Notes under the pieces: model-generated
Databases searched by the model: none
Seen by the model: the letters and a program-made list of their open reading frames with translations, nothing else
What the model was told of the DNA's origin: nothing
NCBI RefSeq assembly: GCF_030065545.1
Contig: NZ_JASJNC010000002.1
Location: 434,001 to 498,000, forward strand
DNA length: 64,000 bases
Source: Marinicella marina
GTDB taxonomy: Bacteria > Pseudomonadota > Gammaproteobacteria > Xanthomonadales > Marinicellaceae
Direction of reading: 5' to 3'
Shown here: piece after piece, positions 8,285-16,779 of the stretch
Layout: each line of letters opens with the position of its first letter
Position numbering within the stretch: position 1 is the first letter of the stretch
Translations under genes and position numbers: made by a program

Positions 8285-9085
8285 TTGACTGTGCAAATTA
8301 TTGTTCCTATTTATAATGCCTATGATGTTGTTAAACCGGCTTTGTTGGCACTGAAGAAGCATAATTTGAATGACGATGTGCTGTTGATCAATGATGCATC
8401 TACTGACCACAGAATTAAATCGCTGCTGAATGATATGCCCAGTCATTGGCAAGTGCGGCACAATCAAGACAATATGGGTTTTGTGAAAACAGCTAACATA
8501 GGCCTGAGAAACAGTTCATCACACAGCATTCTTTTGAACTCAGACACTTTGGTTACCAGCGCTTGGTTAGACAGGTTCAAACAAGCCACCATTATTTGCC
8601 CCGATATAGGTACAGCGACACCCTGGTCTAACAACGCTGAAATTTGCTCACTGCCGGAAACATTGAAAGTTAACCCCGTACCGGATGACATCGATGATTT
8701 GGCCACACAACTGGCTCAAAAACACCAACCATTGTATCCGGAATTGCCTACTGCAGTTGGTTTTTGTATGTTAATTTCAGCTGCTGCGAAACAACAAGTG
8801 GGGCTGTTTGATGAGTCCACATTTGGATGGGGCTATGGTGAGGAGAATGATTATTCCTTGCGAGTAAGCCAAGCTGGTTTGCGTAATGTGTTGGTGGATA
8901 ATTGCTATGTGGCGCATATTGGGAACCAGTCTTTTAAAGAGAAAGACTTAAGGCCCAATGAAGAAACCATGCAGCGACTACTTAAAAAGCACCCAGATTA
9001 CCTGCAGTTGATTCAAAAATTCATTGAAAAGGACCCGTTAGCAACAACAAGAAAGTCAATCATTGCTAAAATAGGCGCTTTTTAA
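8285..9085 (+). CDS. Family 2 glycosyltransferase
   Basis: 266 residues of GT-A fold. VQIIVPIYNAYDVV opens the nucleotide-sugar fold, VLLINDASTD holds the base-binding Asp, LLNSDT is the DxD-like metal site, and the catalytic region reads FGWGYGEENDYSLR. No membrane segment is present, so it acts at the cytoplasmic face. The start is a TTG at 8285 or, more usually for the family, a GTG at 8291 placed behind GGAAG; both follow the ATPase stop almost directly. It lies in the glycan export operon and probably adds one sugar to the exported chain; donor and linkage are unknown. Confidence 0.85.
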   Translation: MTVQIIVPIYNAYDVVKPALLALKKHNLNDDVLLINDASTDHRIKSLLNDMPSHWQVRHNQDNMGFVKTANIGLRNSSSHSILLNSDTLVTSAWLDRFKQATIICPDIGTATPWSNNAEICSLPETLKVNPVPDDIDDLATQLAQKHQPLYPELPTAVGFCMLISAAAKQQVGLFDESTFGWGYGEENDYSLRVSQAGLRNVLVDNCYVAHIGNQSFKEKDLRPNEETMQRLLKKHPDYLQLIQKFIEKDPLATTRKSIIAKIGAF

Positions 9086-9098
9086 ACAACCATCAAAC

Positions 9099-9971
9099 AT
9101 GACTGAAAGCGGTTTAACTTTTACAGGTGAACGGTTCCTGCCTGATTGCGAACGTGAAATCTGGTATGAACATTACCATCGGTACACCATGGCATTGGAT
9201 TGGGTTGCTGACAAAAAAGTGTTAGATGCAGCATGTGGTGAAGGCTATGGCAGCCATTTGATGGCACAAACTGCAAGCTCAGTCGATGGTGTTGATATTG
9301 ACCCCACTGCTGTCGAACACGCTACCAGCAGGTATCAAAGATCTAATCTCAAATTTCATCAATCTGACGTGCTTAACTTAGCATTCGAGGATGACAGCTT
9401 CGATGTAGTGGTTTCTTTTGAAACCCTTGAGCATTTGGCTGAGCATGAAGCCTTATTGGCAGAATTTAAACGGGTATTAAAACCTGATGGTGTGTTGTTG
9501 ATTTCAACACCTGATAAAAAAGAATACAGTGATAAGACCGGTTTCAATAATGAGTATCATGTGCGTGAATTGTATCAAGACGAGTTCAAGCAGATGATTG
9601 ATGAGGTGTTCACACAGCAGCATTGGTTTGGACAGAAGTTGCTGTTTTCATCGGCCATATGGCGATTGGATACCACCCCAAAAACAGTTCAGTTTGATTG
9701 TTTGGACAGTAAGAACAATGTTTCAAATCAGCCATTGTTTGAGCCGGTTTACTTAATAGTAGCCGCCAGTAATGGAGACCTCAGCAACAGTAAGGGTCAG
9801 GACTTATATAACTTCACTGAGCAATCAGAACAAATTTATGGTCATTACAACGCGGTCATCAGGGCGCACATAAAAGCTGAGAATGACTACAAAGCTTTGG
9901 CTGAAAAGCAACAATCTTGGCTCAATCACCCAATCATCGGTCGTTGTATCAGATGGTTTGAGAGGAAATAA
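9099..9971 (+). CDS. SAM-dependent methyltransferase
   Basis: 290 residues. Motif I VLDAACGEGYGS, the acidic strand-2 loop VDGVDIDP, motif II-like SFDVVVSFETLEHL and ISTPDKKEYSD show a class I (UbiE/COQ5-type) methyltransferase fold. The N-terminus (FTGERFLPDCEREIWYEHYH) is of the type seen in methyltransferases of surface-glycan loci. It lies between glycosyltransferases, 13 bases after one and 2 bases before the next. A likely role is methylating a sugar or the chain end, which would fit the terminal-group recognition expected of the ATPase at 7123. That substrate is inferred, not shown. Confidence 0.85.
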   Translation: MTESGLTFTGERFLPDCEREIWYEHYHRYTMALDWVADKKVLDAACGEGYGSHLMAQTASSVDGVDIDPTAVEHATSRYQRSNLKFHQSDVLNLAFEDDSFDVVVSFETLEHLAEHEALLAEFKRVLKPDGVLLISTPDKKEYSDKTGFNNEYHVRELYQDEFKQMIDEVFTQQHWFGQKLLFSSAIWRLDTTPKTVQFDCLDSKNNVSNQPLFEPVYLIVAASNGDLSNSKGQDLYNFTEQSEQIYGHYNAVIRAHIKAENDYKALAEKQQSWLNHPIIGRCIRWFERK

Positions 9972-9973
9972 AT

Positions 9974-11776
9974 ATGGAATTTGAATTTAATTTTGGTGAA
10001 CAACAAATAAGTAAACCAGCACCTTTAGACAACACACTCTATGCCTCAGTATCAGGCACAGTGCAGCAACTGTCACAAGAAGAACTGGTTTTTATGGATC
10101 ACCAAGAGGGTGTTAATCATGTGATGACACTCCAAGTGCTTCAAGCGATGGGCTTGACCCAACAATTTAAGCCCATGCATGAACATGTGAATGTCATCGA
10201 GGCCAACATTGCAGAACTTAAAGGTCAGCAAGAGGCGATAAAAAAAGTGTTGGGTTTTCTGAAAAACAAAGGGTTGTTGGTCAGTGCCGATGACTGGTTG
10301 GCAAAGATAAAAAGCCAGCACCAACAATCCCGTGAGGTGCCGTATGCTGGTATGGTCATCAGAACATGCCAAAGACCAGAGAATCTACAGCGCCTGCTAG
10401 AATCCTTGGCCAGTTATGAAGAATCCGAAACCCTGGATAAAACCGTGTTGGTTTTTGATGACTCTCCAGATGTGAAATCACAAGAAGCCAATCAGAAAAT
10501 ATGCATGAACGCTGAGATGAGCGTTAAATACCATGGCCAGTCTTGGCAAAATCAATTCATTGGCATGTTGTGTGATGAATTTGAACAAGACCGTCAATCA
10601 ATTGAATGGTTGCTAACAGAGCGTGATGGTTTCACTGGTGGTCGGGTATGGAATTTGGCTTTGTTGGCTTTGGCTGGCAAAAAATTCACTTTTTATGACG
10701 ATGATTATTTGATTCAACCGCGCAAGGCAGCCAATCATGATGTTGAACAAATCAATTTATCTGATCATGCCAGTTTGGATGTCGGTTTTGGTTTGTCGGT
10801 GCGTGACATCAAAGAAAAAAGTGCTGAAGTGGAGTCGCCAATCATGGCACAAATGATTTCAGCATGTGGTGATCATTTTGGTCATTGGCTGAATCAAGAA
10901 AATCAAGTTAAACCCACCTCATTGTATGGTTGGCGCCTGATTGATTTAGATCGCTTAAATGAAAATTCACTGATTAAATCCACTGGTAATGGCACCTGGG
11001 GCAGTCCCCGCTCTGAAAGTAATTATTGGCTGTACTTATTGGAGGGCGAGCAACGTGAGGCCTTTTGGCAGGATCGTGAAACCTATTTGGAAAACATAGA
11101 AGCCTCGCACTTGATGCATTACTCGCCAAATTACCAAGCCCTGCGCTGCTCAAATTTTGCGCCATCTGCCATCGATAACAGTACATTGACCCCATTTGCG
11201 ATGCCTATCAATAAGAATGAAGACCATTTCTTTAATTGCATGATGTTGGGTTGTTATCCTGATCAAGTCTCATTACATTTCCCCTTCATGATGGGCCACT
11301 TACAAGTCAGCACCCGTGACCGCAGTAGCTTTAATCACATCGCCAGAAGGCCAAATTTTAACAGCTTTGTGGCAGATTATATCTCCTCCATTTTTATTAA
11401 TATTCACTCTCGTGATGTCAATGCCCGGTTCACCAGTATCAAAGCTGCGATAACAGACTTACAAACAGGTTCTGATCAAGCATTGGCCAATAGATTACAG
11501 GAGTACATGACTAAAACCCGTTCGGATTTGGTGATGTCTCTACAGAACATACTCGATCAAGTTCCTGACGCACCCATTTACTGGCAGGCCGATGTTCGTG
11601 AAATAGTACAAGCCAATGGCAAAGCCATTAAATCCAACCAGTCTCCAGTGTTGAGTGACTGGGATGAGACCATGGACTTAGAGTCATGCATTGCTAAAAT
11701 CAGGCATGACTTAAAAGAAGTGGTTGATGCCATGGATGTCTGGCCAAAACTGTGGGCATTTTGTCTGGGGCAGTGA
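9974..11776 (+). CDS. Large glycosyltransferase-like protein with PqqD-like N-terminus
   Basis: 600 residues. Residues about 20-115 resemble a PqqD-type winged-helix domain (strand-rich start, then FLKNKGLLVSADDW). Residues about 125-300 look like a GT-A domain: YAGMVIRTCQRPENLQRLL, VLVFDDSP as nucleotide-binding strand, and FTFYDDDYLI as a DxD metal site. The remaining 300 residues contain STGNGTWGSPRSE, a helical region and the segment PINKNEDHFFNCMM, which may act as the acceptor/catalytic ED-type site. No signal peptide or membrane helix is obvious. It sits in the glycan operon 2 bases after the methyltransferase and overlaps the region just upstream of the next glycosyltransferase. I do not recognise a characterised homologue; its unusual length and N-terminal domain suggest a specialised acceptor, possibly a protein or peptide. 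Confidence 0.65.
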   Translation: MEFEFNFGEQQISKPAPLDNTLYASVSGTVQQLSQEELVFMDHQEGVNHVMTLQVLQAMGLTQQFKPMHEHVNVIEANIAELKGQQEAIKKVLGFLKNKGLLVSADDWLAKIKSQHQQSREVPYAGMVIRTCQRPENLQRLLESLASYEESETLDKTVLVFDDSPDVKSQEANQKICMNAEMSVKYHGQSWQNQFIGMLCDEFEQDRQSIEWLLTERDGFTGGRVWNLALLALAGKKFTFYDDDYLIQPRKAANHDVEQINLSDHASLDVGFGLSVRDIKEKSAEVESPIMAQMISACGDHFGHWLNQENQVKPTSLYGWRLIDLDRLNENSLIKSTGNGTWGSPRSESNYWLYLLEGEQREAFWQDRETYLENIEASHLMHYSPNYQALRCSNFAPSAIDNSTLTPFAMPINKNEDHFFNCMMLGCYPDQVSLHFPFMMGHLQVSTRDRSSFNHIARRPNFNSFVADYISSIFINIHSRDVNARFTSIKAAITDLQTGSDQALANRLQEYMTKTRSDLVMSLQNILDQVPDAPIYWQADVREIVQANGKAIKSNQSPVLSDWDETMDLESCIAKIRHDLKEVVDAMDVWPKLWAFCLGQ

Positions 11777-11781
11777 GTTCG

Positions 11782-12588
11782 ATGCACAACATTGATGTGG
11801 TTGTGGTGAATTACAATGCCGGTGATGTGTTACAGCAATGCCTCAGTAAATTAGTTAAGGGTATTGATTCAGGCATTAATGTAGTGGTGGTGGATAATCA
11901 TTCAACTGACGACTCATTGGTGCGATTAAAAAAACAATCATTTGCTAAACAATTAAAACTGATAGAAAATTTGCAAAATTCAGGTTTTGCTAAAGGCTGT
12001 AATCAAGGCGCTGCTGCGGGTGAAGGCGAGTTCCTGGCTTTTATTAACCCTGACTGCTTCATCAGCCATGAACAATTACAATCAATGGTGGCAGAATTAA
12101 GCCGCAATCAGCAGGCAGCGATGATTGGCTGCCGTGTGTTGAATACCGATGGTACGCTGCAAGCCGCCTCTCGTCGTCGATTGCCCACTTTCTGGCGTAT
12201 CTTGTTTCAACTGACTCGACTCAGCCACATACCAGGAGTCAAGGGTGTCACCATCAATAGCCCTGCTGCTGTTGATGGTGTGTTACAAGTTGAAGCGGTG
12301 AATGGTGCCTGTATGGTTGTCAGGCGCCGAAGTTTTGATGCCATCGATGGCTTTGACGAATCATTTCCATTGCACTTTGAAGACTTGGATTTATTTGCGC
12401 GGTTGAAAGCCGTTGGGCATGACATCATTTATATTGATTCAGTGGCGGTGACACACCTCAAAGGGCACTCATCCAAAAACACCAGAGAAGTCAGCCAATG
12501 GAAAAGACAAGGGCTTTTACGTTACCTGAAGAAGCATCGACCACGGTGGGAATATCAAGTGACTAAGTGGTTGCTTGGCGCAAAATAA
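11782..12588 (+). CDS. Family 2 glycosyltransferase (rhamnosyltransferase-like)
   Basis: 268 residues. IDVVVVNYNAGDVLQQCL, VVVVDNHSTDDSL, the metal-site motif INPDC, GACMVVRRRSF, FDESFPLHFEDLDLFARL and the late VTHLKGHSS segment define a GT2 enzyme of the kind often labelled rhamnosyltransferase (WbbL-like). The ATG at 11782 is chosen; a GTG at 11752 in the same frame would overlap the previous gene and adds residues outside the fold. It ends the glycan operon and overlaps the 3' end of the convergent rsmI by 26 bases. Sugar specificity is not determinable. Confidence 0.85.
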   Translation: MHNIDVVVVNYNAGDVLQQCLSKLVKGIDSGINVVVVDNHSTDDSLVRLKKQSFAKQLKLIENLQNSGFAKGCNQGAAAGEGEFLAFINPDCFISHEQLQSMVAELSRNQQAAMIGCRVLNTDGTLQAASRRRLPTFWRILFQLTRLSHIPGVKGVTINSPAAVDGVLQVEAVNGACMVVRRRSFDAIDGFDESFPLHFEDLDLFARLKAVGHDIIYIDSVAVTHLKGHSSKNTREVSQWKRQGLLRYLKKHRPRWEYQVTKWLLGAK

Positions 12589-13423
12589 AGTTATACACCT
12601 GTTTTTTATTGAGTCCGTAATGATCAGCCACGACTTTGGCCACCGTTTTTGGTGGCAGCAGTGGCATCAGTTGGGCAATCAATGCAGCCGGCTGGCTACC
12701 AATTTCATCGGATACCGCAGGTTTTTTATTTAAAACCGCCAGCACAAATTCACCCTTCTGATGGTTGTTGTTGCTTTCGACCAGCTGTAATAGCTCAATG
12801 GCAGTACCGGTGAAAATTTGCTCAAAAGTTTTGGTCAACTCGCGACCCATTGCGACTTCAGCGGTTTCACCAAAAACTTCAATCAAAGCTTCAATCGATG
12901 CAACTATACGGTGTGATGACTCATAATACACATGGGTGGCTGTGGTCTCTAGCCAAGATACAAACTCGGCCACCCTTTGTTTGGATTTGGGTGGAACAAA
13001 GCCATGAAATACAAAAGGTTGGGTATTGATGGCTGCTACGGAAAGCAAGGCAATCAAAGCCGATGGCCCGGGTATGGGCACCACTTTTATGTTATTTTCG
13101 TGGGCCAAACCCAATAACGGAAAACCAGGGTCGCTGATCAGTGGCGTGCCTGCATCTGAGACCAGTGCCACATCATCTCCATTGATGAGCCGTTCAATCA
13201 GTTTATGCGACTGTTTTGCTTCGTTGTGTTGATGTAAGGCAACGGTTTTGGTGGTGATGCCATGGGCTTGAAACAAACGCATGCTGTGGCGAGTGTCTTC
13301 ACAAGCCACTAAGTCACATTGATTGAGAACCTCTAACGCACGCAAGGTGATGTCATTGAGGTTGCCTATAGGCGTGGCCACCACATAAAGTGTGCCGCTT
13401 GCTGTTGCAGAAGATTGATTCAT
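12563..13423 (-). CDS. rsmI: 16S rRNA 2'-O-ribose C1402 methyltransferase RsmI
   Basis: 286 residues from the ATG at 13423; the frame extends further upstream, but MNQSS followed by GTLYVVATPIGNLNDITLRA is the normal family start. Motifs: CEDTRHS, ALVSDAGTPLISDPG (SAM-binding loop), PIPGPSALIALLSVAAI and FHGFVPPK, all characteristic of the tetrapyrrole-methylase-fold RsmI family. It 2'-O-methylates C1402 in the ribosomal decoding centre. It is divergent from lpoA with 40 bases between starts, the same neighbourhood as yraL-lpoA in Escherichia coli. Confidence 0.95.
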   Translation of the reverse strand: MNQSSATASGTLYVVATPIGNLNDITLRALEVLNQCDLVACEDTRHSMRLFQAHGITTKTVALHQHNEAKQSHKLIERLINGDDVALVSDAGTPLISDPGFPLLGLAHENNIKVVPIPGPSALIALLSVAAINTQPFVFHGFVPPKSKQRVAEFVSWLETTATHVYYESSHRIVASIEALIEVFGETAEVAMGRELTKTFEQIFTGTAIELLQLVESNNNHQKGEFVLAVLNKKPAVSDEIGSQPAALIAQLMPLLPPKTVAKVVADHYGLNKKQVYNFILRQATT

Positions 13424-13463
13424 CGAACAGTATTTTAATGACTTCTGGGTTAAAATCCTAAAC

Positions 13464-15233
13464 ATGAATACGAAATTTAAAAACCCCATCATTATTGCTG
13501 TTGTATTGCTGCTACTGAGCGCCTGTGGTTCAGGCCCTTCAGGTCCAGGCATGAAGCCAACGGACTCAAAAGCAAAAACCACTGGCTTGGACTTGTATGC
13601 TCAACAAGATTACTTTTCAGCCGCACAATGGCTACAGCAGGCTTGGGAAAGTAACAACAAAGATGCTGCGGTATTCGAATCATTGCTTGATACCTGGAAA
13701 CAACTGGGTGAAATGCCACAATTATGGAAATTACTGAGTGAATCTAGCTTGCGTACACCTATTGTCAAAGTGATTGAGGCCGAGTTAATGCAAGAAGCCG
13801 GTGAATGTGCTCAAGCGCTGATGAAATCAGATGAATTGGCCTCACCACCTACAGATGAAATATGGCAACAAAGGTATTGGCAAGTCAGGGCCAATTGTTT
13901 GCAGAGTGAACAACGCCATTTACAAGCTGTGGTTGCGTTGGTTCAACTTAAACAGTCTGTCGACGACGAGTTGATGAGCCAAGTATGGGACAATGAAATT
14001 GTAAATAACCTGATTCGCATTGATCAAGCTGAGTTGATCATGGCCATTGGCGATGATTCTTATGATTATGAAACACAAGGCTGGTTCGAGGCCGCTTATG
14101 TTAACTTTGGTGCTGATGGCGTGTCAGGGGAAAACTGGTTGTTGTTGTGGACGGAACATCCGGCGGCGCAATATTTTTTAGACATGAATCAGGTCAATAA
14201 ACAACAGTCAGTGGCGATTTTATTACCTCTGTCAGGTCGTTTCCAAGCAGCAGCCAAGGCCATTCAGAAAGGTTTACTCACTGCTTCAGTGGTGGATGAG
14301 GGTAACCAATTTGATTTGCAATTTTTTGACACGGGAAGTCAGGCAGAAAATATCTCAGCGGCTTGGTATGCGGCTCAAGAGCAAGAGGTTGATTTAATTA
14401 TTGGTCCCTTGGATAAATCAGCCATCGAAAAAATCGAAGCAATGCCCGCACCGGCCATACCAGTGGTGTTGTTGAACCAATCTGAATCCGATTATTTTCA
14501 ATTCACTTTATCGCCCGAGGTTGAAGCAGAGCAAGCCGCCGAACGCATGTATGAAGATGGCCAAAGAAGGGCCATAATCTTGGCACCCAATGACCCCTGG
14601 GGGGAACGGATGACCAAAGCATTTGCGCAGCGTTTTGTCGATTTAGGTGGACAAATCATTGATAACAGCTATTTCCAACCAGAGCAGAATGATTACTCAG
14701 CGCAGTTACGTCAAACGCTTGGTTTGATTGAGAGTCAGCTCAGGGCCAAAAACTTACAAAGCTTTTTAAAACTGAATTTGGCTTCTGAAGAAGTGGTTCG
14801 TGCCGATATGGATGCCATTTTCCTGGCAGCACGACCTGATTTTGCCCGTTTGATGGTGCCACAACTTAAGTTTCATCGTGCCAATGAAACCCCAGTGTAT
14901 GCCACCTCCCATGTATTTGATGGCTTCAATAACGAACAGCACAACAGAGATTTACAAGGTGTTAAGTTTGCCATCAGCCCCATTGAGTTACCTAACAGCC
15001 AGTGGCATGAAATACTGCCTTTTGAGCTGTCAAGGATTGGCAACAGTAAAAACCTATTTGCTTTGGGTTATGATGCGTACCAATTAATCACTCGTTTACA
15101 ATGGATGAGCCGGGTCAACAGTGGCATGATTGAGGGTTTAACAGGTAAAATAAATTTGGGCTTTGATGGTCAGTTCAGGAGAGGGCTTAAGTGGGCAGAA
15201 TACAACAATGGCTCAATCGTTGCTTTGCCTTGA
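13464..15233 (+). CDS. lpoA: Penicillin-binding protein activator LpoA (LppC family)
   Basis: 589 residues. The lipobox LLLSAC ends a short signal peptide, giving an outer-membrane lipoprotein. The N-terminal half (about 30-240) is helical and TPR-like; the C-terminal half (about 250-585) is a periplasmic-binding-protein fold beginning QQSVAILLPLSGRFQAAAKA, with LIIGPLDKSAIEKI and AIILAPNDPWGERMTKAF. This is the LpoA architecture: it reaches through the peptidoglycan to stimulate PBP1A. The neighbours rsmI, yraN and dolP support the assignment. Confidence 0.93.
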   Translation: MNTKFKNPIIIAVVLLLLSACGSGPSGPGMKPTDSKAKTTGLDLYAQQDYFSAAQWLQQAWESNNKDAAVFESLLDTWKQLGEMPQLWKLLSESSLRTPIVKVIEAELMQEAGECAQALMKSDELASPPTDEIWQQRYWQVRANCLQSEQRHLQAVVALVQLKQSVDDELMSQVWDNEIVNNLIRIDQAELIMAIGDDSYDYETQGWFEAAYVNFGADGVSGENWLLLWTEHPAAQYFLDMNQVNKQQSVAILLPLSGRFQAAAKAIQKGLLTASVVDEGNQFDLQFFDTGSQAENISAAWYAAQEQEVDLIIGPLDKSAIEKIEAMPAPAIPVVLLNQSESDYFQFTLSPEVEAEQAAERMYEDGQRRAIILAPNDPWGERMTKAFAQRFVDLGGQIIDNSYFQPEQNDYSAQLRQTLGLIESQLRAKNLQSFLKLNLASEEVVRADMDAIFLAARPDFARLMVPQLKFHRANETPVYATSHVFDGFNNEQHNRDLQGVKFAISPIELPNSQWHEILPFELSRIGNSKNLFALGYDAYQLITRLQWMSRVNSGMIEGLTGKINLGFDGQFRRGLKWAEYNNGSIVALP

Positions 15234-15598
15234 TCAACAACAAGACAAAGCACAGCAATGGCCAACAAGCTGAAACTTTTGCTGCTCAATATTTGCAGCG
15301 ACAAGGTCTGAAGCTATTGGACCAGAACTACAACACCAAATTAGGTGAAATTGATTTAATTATGCGAGATGGCCAATGCCTGGTTTTTATAGAAGTCAAG
15401 TTCAGAGCGCGCAGTGATTGGGCCCACGCCGCTGAAACGGTGACCTTGAGCAAGCAACAAAAGATTATCAGAACGGCACAACTGTATTTACAAAACAAAC
15501 AGCTTTCAGATCGAGTGTATTGTCGTTTTGATGTGGTGGCTATAGATAATGAGATCAACGAGGAAAACCTGAATTGGCTGAAAAACGCTTTTTGCTAA
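15191..15598 (+). CDS. yraN: YraN family protein (UPF0102), nuclease-like fold
   Basis: 135 residues. QQAETFAAQYLQRQGLKLL, then GEIDLIMRDGQCLVFIEVKF with the E-x-K pair, and the ALYL-like helix RTAQLYLQNKQLSDRV match the restriction-endonuclease-like UPF0102 family. The role in the cell is not established. The GTG start at 15191 overlaps the lpoA end by 43 bases; a TTG at 15230 is an alternative that would still overlap. Lies between lpoA and dolP as in enterics. Confidence 0.9.
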   Translation: MGRIQQWLNRCFALINNKTKHSNGQQAETFAAQYLQRQGLKLLDQNYNTKLGEIDLIMRDGQCLVFIEVKFRARSDWAHAAETVTLSKQQKIIRTAQLYLQNKQLSDRVYCRFDVVAIDNEINEENLNWLKNAFC

Positions 15599-15658
15599 AC
15601 CCAACCGGTAGTTCGTGTTTAAGCGACTGCTGTAAAATAGATTGTTATGAGGACATTT

Positions 15659-16252
15659 ATGATGAAACCAACCCGATTCACCCAAGTCAGTTTACTGGCG
15701 ATTGCTTTGATGAGTACCTTAACCGCATGTGCGCCGGTCATCATCGGCGGGGCCATAGTCACAGGCGTTAACATTGCCCACGATCGACGCAGTGCAGGTC
15801 AGGTATTGGATGACAAAATCATCACTGCCAGCGTGAAGAATGAAATCAGAAAATCATTGATTGATGATTCACGCATCAAAGTGGAGGCCTACAATGGTGT
15901 GGTTTTGTTGGCAGGTGAAGTTAAAAACCAAGAGGACCGAATCAAGGCTGAAGATTCAGCAGCCATCAAAGACGGTGTCATCAACGTGGTCAATGAGCTC
16001 AAGTTGGTGGATGAAATTTCGCACATTGGTAAACGCAGTAAAGATGGTTACATTGGTTCAAAGGCCAAAGCATCGTTGCTAAAAATTGACATGGAAGGTT
16101 TCGATCCGACCCGAGTTCATATCACCACAGCAAACCGTGAAGTTTACCTCATGGGTATTGTGAGCCGTGATGAGGCAGACGCTGTGGTCGAGCGAATCCG
16201 TCATTTACGCGGTGTAGATCGTGTGGTGAAAATATTTGAATACACTGACTAA
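15659..16252 (+). CDS. dolP: Outer-membrane lipoprotein DolP with two BON domains
   Basis: About 197 residues with lipobox LTAC and then APVIIGGAIVTGVNIAHDRRS, a strongly conserved DolP/YraP start. Two BON domains follow (about 48-110 and 120-190), each with a G-x-V strand: NGVVLLAGEVKN and NREVYLMGIVSRDE. DolP supports outer-membrane integrity and the Bam machinery, and binds anionic phospholipid at the division site. GAGGA (15649-15653) points to a start at ATG 15659 or 15662, not 15647. The diaA gene normally found between yraN and dolP is absent here. Confidence 0.93.
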   Translation: MMKPTRFTQVSLLAIALMSTLTACAPVIIGGAIVTGVNIAHDRRSAGQVLDDKIITASVKNEIRKSLIDDSRIKVEAYNGVVLLAGEVKNQEDRIKAEDSAAIKDGVINVVNELKLVDEISHIGKRSKDGYIGSKAKASLLKIDMEGFDPTRVHITTANREVYLMGIVSRDEADAVVERIRHLRGVDRVVKIFEYTD

Positions 16253-16694
16253 TTGCTTGTTGCTGCTGGCTTGCGGTTTACTCAGCGCTTGCCACATCAA
16301 CCTCAATATGGCGAAGCAAACGCGACCACCAGAGAATGTGGCGGTTGATTTTGTCGCAGCTTATAACCAACAAAACATCGATGCCATGTTACAGCTGGTC
16401 GATGTTGATGTGCAGTACATGTTCATCGAACAAAACCAATTGTATACAGAGACGGCTGATAAAAATGCATTATCTAACTTTCTGAAGGGCTATTTTAAAC
16501 AAAACCCCGATGCACAGTCAGCAGTGGTTTCATCACAACAGTCTGGCAACTTCATACATCAGGTTGAACGTGCTTTGTGGCAGGATCAAAATGGCGTGGC
16601 AAAAACTCAGTGCAGTTTGTCTGTCTACGAGTTAAATGCTGGTTTAATCATCAATGTGTGGTATTTCACGGCTTATCAATGCGACCAGAACTAA
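16236..16694 (+). CDS. Small NTF2/SnoaL-like lipoprotein, function unknown
   Basis: 152 residues. A short signal peptide ends in lipobox LLSAC; the mature part has the NTF2-like pattern AVDFVAAYNQQNIDAMLQLV, the segment VQYMFIEQ and a C-terminal strand-rich half with two Cys (KTQCSLS, AYQCDQN). The apparent start is a TTG at 16236, 16 bases inside the end of dolP, implying translational coupling. Similar NTF2-like proteins have many uses, so no function is assigned. The overlap with dolP suggests an envelope role. Confidence 0.65.
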   Translation: MNTLTNCLLLLACGLLSACHINLNMAKQTRPPENVAVDFVAAYNQQNIDAMLQLVDVDVQYMFIEQNQLYTETADKNALSNFLKGYFKQNPDAQSAVVSSQQSGNFIHQVERALWQDQNGVAKTQCSLSVYELNAGLIINVWYFTAYQCDQN

Positions 16695-16719
16695 CATAGT
16701 AAGCCATTGAATTAAAACT

Positions 16720-16766
16720 GATTGAGATGGCCCAGCTGGCTGATGCCTGCAGGGCAAACCTCAATC
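16720..16766. other. Intergenic hairpin between lipoprotein and peptidase genes
   Basis: GATTGAG (16720-16726) and CTCAATC (16760-16766) form a 7-bp outer stem; GCCC and GGGC inside can extend it. There is no T-run, so it is not a standard terminator. It begins 26 bases after the stop at 16694 and ends 14 bases before the ATG at 16780. Confidence 0.3.
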
Positions 16767-16779
16767 TCACTGGCCTATC

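Noticed and set aside
12424-13582. Longer rsmI starting at 13582
   Set aside because: The extra N-terminal 53 residues do not belong to the family and would run into the lpoA coding region; ATG 13423 gives the standard start.
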